Assembly: GCA_951828385.1 (NCBI GenBank)
Contig: OX639973.1
Coordinates: forward strand, 2,102,470-2,166,469
From: an uncultured Poribacteria bacterium
GTDB taxonomy: Bacteria; Poribacteria; WGA-4E; WGA-3G
DNA length: 64,000 nucleotides
Reading direction: 5' to 3'
The translations under genes were made by a program, and so were the position numbers. Below the pieces are notes generated by a model. That model was not told the DNA's origin, did not search any database, and saw only the letters and a program-made list of their open reading frames with translations. Shown here one piece after another: positions 61,506 through 64,000 of the stretch (the first letter of the stretch is position 1; each line of letters opens with the position of its first letter).

Positions 61506-61689
61506 CTAAAAAAGCCTTATTTTTTCATGTGAACTGGCTCTATAAACATTTCTTTCGGTCCCATAAGCCACTTTTTCTATGACATCGAATTCTATTGTAT
61601 CTCCGACTCGAAAATATTGAGTTTCTACTTCACCATCTTCGCCCAGAACTAAACGCTGGAGTTTAAGGAACAGAAGTTTGAATCCATTC
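61506..61689 (-). pseudogene. open frame without start after the TPR gene
   Basis: In the +1 frame relative to the TPR gene at 61663-62064, an uninterrupted stretch of about 60 codons ends at TAG 61506-61508 and reads LQRLVLGEDGEVETQYF and GDTIEFDVIEKVAYG. It has no initiator codon and overlaps the end of the TPR gene. A frameshift in the TPR gene, natural or from sequencing, would join the two. No family recognised. Confidence 0.35.
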
Positions 61690-62064
61690 CTCAGTTAACT
61701 GAAGATGCAATAATGCTTGCTGATAAACAGAAGATGGAAAACGAGTTGCTTCACGAAAATCGTGAGCGGCATCCAGATACTCATTAAGTCGAAATTTAGC
61801 AAGCCCCCGAAGGTCGTAATAAACAATGTGTTGCGGAGCAATACGAATTGCTTCATCAAGATCAGAAACTACACCTTCATAATCGTGAATTTCATATTTT
61901 AATGTTGCTCTTTGATAGTAGTAGGGGGCATTATTAGGAGAAGATAAAATACTGCTTGTCGTTTCTTCAATTGCATGTTCAAAAAATTTGTGAGCCGTAT
62001 CTTTGAATCCTAATCTACTATAAGCATATGCTAATTGAATATAGCCAGTAGCTTCTATATTCAT
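61663..62064 (-). CDS. small TPR protein
   Basis: The 133-residue protein has three TPR-like units: YIQLAYAYSRLGFKDTAHKF, APYYYQRATLKYEIHDYEGV and IVYYDLRGLAKFRLNEYLDA. No signal peptide. AAAGGAG lies 6 nt before the ATG, which supports the start. A frame lying +1 to it continues past its stop, so the true protein may be longer. It lies 46 nt after the small gene at 62111 on the same strand. Confidence 0.7.
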   Translation of the reverse strand: MNIEATGYIQLAYAYSRLGFKDTAHKFFEHAIEETTSSILSSPNNAPYYYQRATLKYEIHDYEGVVSDLDEAIRIAPQHIVYYDLRGLAKFRLNEYLDAAHDFREATRFPSSVYQQALLHLQLTEEWIQTSVP

Positions 62065-62110
62065 TGTTTTCTCCTTTGTCGGTTGGCGCGAAGAAGGTCT
62101 CCCCGCGCAG

Positions 62111-62347
62111 TTAGTTGGTATCGGATGATTTTATCTCAACATCATATTCACCAGCAAGAATATTTTCGATAAGGGTATATCCGTTTGTTAGAGATTTTAC
62201 AGTGTTACTCAACATAACACGTCTACGAGGTGTTTTTAAGACACCTATGACAACATATTTATTAATGGGGCGCCACTCTACTTTGAATTCGCTAAAAGCA
62301 TCAAGACTGTAGTAATGTCCGTTCATCTGAAACCAGCGATTTGTCAT
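62111..62347 (-). CDS. small hypothetical protein
   Basis: A 78-residue protein, beta-rich in appearance (FKVEWRPINKYVVIGVLKTP, EYDVEIKSSDTN), with no known motif. AAAGGA precedes the ATG and the gene shares strand and close spacing with the TPR gene that follows, which supports its being real. Function unknown. Confidence 0.55.
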   Translation of the reverse strand: MTNRWFQMNGHYYSLDAFSEFKVEWRPINKYVVIGVLKTPRRRVMLSNTVKSLTNGYTLIENILAGEYDVEIKSSDTN

Positions 62348-62517
62348 TATGGAATTCCTTTGTGAGAACGCAGTGAGTTAGATTCTGTACTGCCTACGGT
62401 TTTTTAGACCACTCCCTAAAGGAAGATTGTGCTACAATACAATCTCATTTTTCAATGGAAATCTTTGAAAAAAGGCGTGAGCGTATGTGGCAGGTTTCCG
62501 CGCATCGGACGATAGAC

Positions 62518-63312
62518 TTACGAGTACAAGCCTGCAATGAGTGCCAATATCACGAATCCCAAAATCAGAATACTCGCCCATAAACGGCCATTTTTATTCT
62601 TTACTTCTGCGACTTCAGTTTTTAGATATGCGATTTCATTTTTGAGACGCTGTTCAGATGCTCTCGCTTCTGTTTCTAAAGATGCAATGTGCTGTTTTGA
62701 GGCATCTTTCCAGTCATTAAGTGCTTTTTTGAGATGCCACTCAGCTGCTGACTTGTAATCATTTTTGGTGATCCGCCTTTTCGCTTCTTGGTCGATTATT
62801 GATTCTTTACGTGCTTCTATGTGTTTTCGAATTGCCAATTTCGTTGCTTCCTCCTCAATACGCTGTTCTTTCCGTGCTTGTATCCGGTTTTGGATATCTT
62901 CTTGATTTTGCTTTTCGTTATTCAAGATATTAAAAAATTCCTTACGGCTTATTTCTTGTATGTCGTTGCGTCCATAATTTTCATAATACTTCCAGCTTGT
63001 AGGAATCCTGTTATTGGCAAACACCCCTAAACGCGTGTCTGTCGCACATAAATAACTGCGTAATTGATCTACGCCATCACCATTTTTCCCTTGTGCTTTA
63101 CACTCCACAATGGCTGCAATATGATCGAGGGGATCACTCGAAAGAGCAAAAGACTTATGATATATCACAACATCGGATTTACATCGCTTGCTCCCAATCT
63201 GAATTGTATATTGCCTTTTGGTATCAAATCCTTCTTTTTTAAAGTGGCGGACAACGCATTCTTCAATTTCAGTTTCAGGAGTTGACCGTAAGTTGATGTA
63301 CTGTTGTGCCAA
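62518..63312 (-). CDS. membrane-anchored PD-(D/E)XK nuclease (HsdR N-terminal-like)
   Basis: A 264-residue protein whose first 110 residues match the N-terminal nuclease of type I restriction HsdR: CKSDVVIYHK (Asp47), AAIVECKAQG (Glu70, Lys72) and the QxxxY motif in VDQLRSYL (Gln83, Tyr87). It has no helicase part. Instead, about 120-235 form a long charged coiled coil (RIQARKEQRIEEEATKLAI, ETEARASEQRLKNEIAYL) and a single helix ends the protein (SILILGFVILALIAGLYS). The TTG at 63312 with AAAGGAG 8 nt upstream is a better start than ATG 63345. It may guard against DNA at the membrane, but this is inference. Confidence 0.72.
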   Translation of the reverse strand: MAQQYINLRSTPETEIEECVVRHFKKEGFDTKRQYTIQIGSKRCKSDVVIYHKSFALSSDPLDHIAAIVECKAQGKNGDGVDQLRSYLCATDTRLGVFANNRIPTSWKYYENYGRNDIQEISRKEFFNILNNEKQNQEDIQNRIQARKEQRIEEEATKLAIRKHIEARKESIIDQEAKRRITKNDYKSAAEWHLKKALNDWKDASKQHIASLETEARASEQRLKNEIAYLKTEVAEVKNKNGRLWASILILGFVILALIAGLYS

Positions 63313-63409
63313 AATATATGCTCCTTTGTTGTTAACAAAGTGCACCGCTTGATTTTACAAGGGATTCCATGATAGAATATCGGTAAGTCAATAGGGGTTG
63401 CTGTCCTCC

Positions 63410-63517
63410 ATGACTCAACAGGATACACGCCCCCTGTATCTCGCAGCAACCTGCTATAAGTATAACAACCGCGATGAGAATATCTTCGCGAAGCTGCTAC
63501 AGGGGTGTTTCCAATGA
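63410..63517 (+). CDS. small ORF coupled to the next gene
   Basis: A 35-codon frame (MTQQDTRPLYLAATCYKYNN is its first part) whose TGA overlaps the ATG of the following gene (ATGA, 63514-63517). Overlap of this kind suggests coupled translation. There is no good ribosome-binding site, so it could instead be a chance frame or the tail of a lost gene. Confidence 0.35.
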   Translation: MTQQDTRPLYLAATCYKYNNRDENIFAKLLQGCFQ

Positions 63518-63735
63518 AAGAAATTAGAGATTCCATGGCAGAAGTATTAAGGCGAAATGGGTTTGACAAAGAAAAATCTAACGCTACTGACTCAGTTCTA
63601 TCTGAAAAAGAACATATTCAAGAATTGTGTTTGGTGAGCAGGTATCTATCGGAGAACCTCGCTTATTATGCCGACAAGATCATGTTTTCTCTCGCAGGGG
63701 ATTCTGAGAAAACCAATGTGCCTGACATGCCTTAA
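63514..63735 (+). CDS. small hypothetical protein
   Basis: A 73-residue, mostly helical protein (EIRDSMAEVLRRNGFDKEKS, LVSRYLSENLAYYADKIM). Its 3' end overlaps the convergent gene at 63680-63940 by 56 nt, so one of the two may be mis-called. No family recognised. It is preceded by the coupled small frame at 63410. Confidence 0.45.
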   Translation: MKEIRDSMAEVLRRNGFDKEKSNATDSVLSEKEHIQELCLVSRYLSENLAYYADKIMFSLAGDSEKTNVPDMP

Positions 63736-63940
63736 CAGCGTTCATTAAGTCATCAAAGGTTGACAAAAGTTCTTCTTCTGTCTTGAATTCTATCCCTTTT
63801 TTACCAAACTCGCGATGGTGTATTAAAAGAACGTAGGAACTTTCTGCACTCCTGTGAGTCACTTGAGTTTCTATTGTTTGACACATTGCTAAATTTAAGG
63901 CTTTTCTCTGATTATGTTCGGTGTATTCAACGAAAAACAT
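63680..63940 (-). CDS. small hypothetical protein
   Basis: An 86-residue protein (FVEYTEHNQRKALNLAMCQT, YVLLIHHREFGKKGIEFKTE). AAGGA lies 8 nt before the ATG. The alpha-beta pattern suggests a compact fold, but I know no relative. It overlaps the 3' end of the convergent gene at 63514-63735. Confidence 0.5.
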   Translation of the reverse strand: MFFVEYTEHNQRKALNLAMCQTIETQVTHRSAESSYVLLIHHREFGKKGIEFKTEEELLSTFDDLMNAVKACQAHWFSQNPLREKT

Positions 63941-64000
63941 GGTTTATTCCTTTTTAGGTTGGAGGGGACCGAAGTCCCTCACAGTTGCGGTTAATTTTTT

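Noticed and set aside
1-64000. tRNA, rRNA or replication origin
   Set aside because: No cloverleaf with a T-loop GGTTCGAATC-type core, no rRNA-like segment and no DnaA-box cluster was found by eye; a covariance-model search would be decisive.

Overview
The window is a GC-intermediate bacterial chromosome segment from a Gram-negative-type, uncultured lineage. Outer-membrane Omp85 barrels, lipoproteins, a periplasmic TRAP binding protein, a dockerin-tailed leucine-rich-repeat protein, DUF4097 proteins, corrinoid methyl-transfer genes and a large multi-pass membrane family (DUF6785-like) together recall Candidatus Poribacteria and similar sponge or marine candidate phyla. That assignment is inference from gene content. 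I see no rRNA, tRNA or CRISPR array.

Layout. 1-2560 (minus): three membrane-protein genes that look like one operon. 2764-4391 (minus): aroK-aroB, overlapping by 4 nt. 4776-6230: a TnpB-only IS200/IS605-type element with hairpin ends and an omega-RNA-like 3' end. 6330-10235: LolA-like protein and a 1057-residue LRR/Ig/dockerin surface protein. 10641-17803: two GNAT paralogues flank a nuclease-methyltransferase gene that is split by an IsrB element, followed by a GT39-type glycosyltransferase. 17826-19616 (minus): adenylate-kinase-like and xylose-isomerase-like genes. 19836-28643: Omp85 fusion protein, YgfZ/GcvT, universal stress protein, TatT-TatP lipoprotein/TRAP pair and a corrinoid protein. 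28771-32518: TPR protein and a restriction-modification module (one methyltransferase, two tandem endonuclease paralogues). 32668-35585: reductive activator of corrinoid proteins and homocysteine S-methyltransferase. 35590-35870: TnpB remnant. 35893-41342: a tight four-gene operon of lidless Hsp70, divergent J-like/ASH-like membrane protein, six-helix membrane protein and membrane-tethered FGE-sulfatase-fold protein. 41499-46288: DUF402, DegT aminotransferase, unknown gene and two DUF4097 paralogues. 46329-58548 (minus): DUF6785-like membrane protein, BamA-like protein, BatA/VWA protein, transglutaminase, RsmC-like methylase, MDR dehydrogenase, TolB-like lipoprotein and two small membrane proteins. 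58870-63940: an accessory tail of small unknown genes, a broken lipoprotein/TPR gene, a GIY-YIG (T5orf172/MUG113-like) protein and a membrane-anchored PD-(D/E)XK nuclease.

Themes. (i) The corrinoid protein, its putative reductive activator and a homocysteine methyltransferase can be assembled into a B12 methyl-transfer route. (ii) RNA-guided nuclease ancestors appear three times: intact TnpB, intact IsrB and a TnpB remnant. (iii) Short palindromic repeats are scattered through the region; one is read through in frame inside a gene and another supplies a stop codon. (iv) The best candidate for an undescribed system is the Hsp70/J-like/membrane/FGE operon at 35893-41342.
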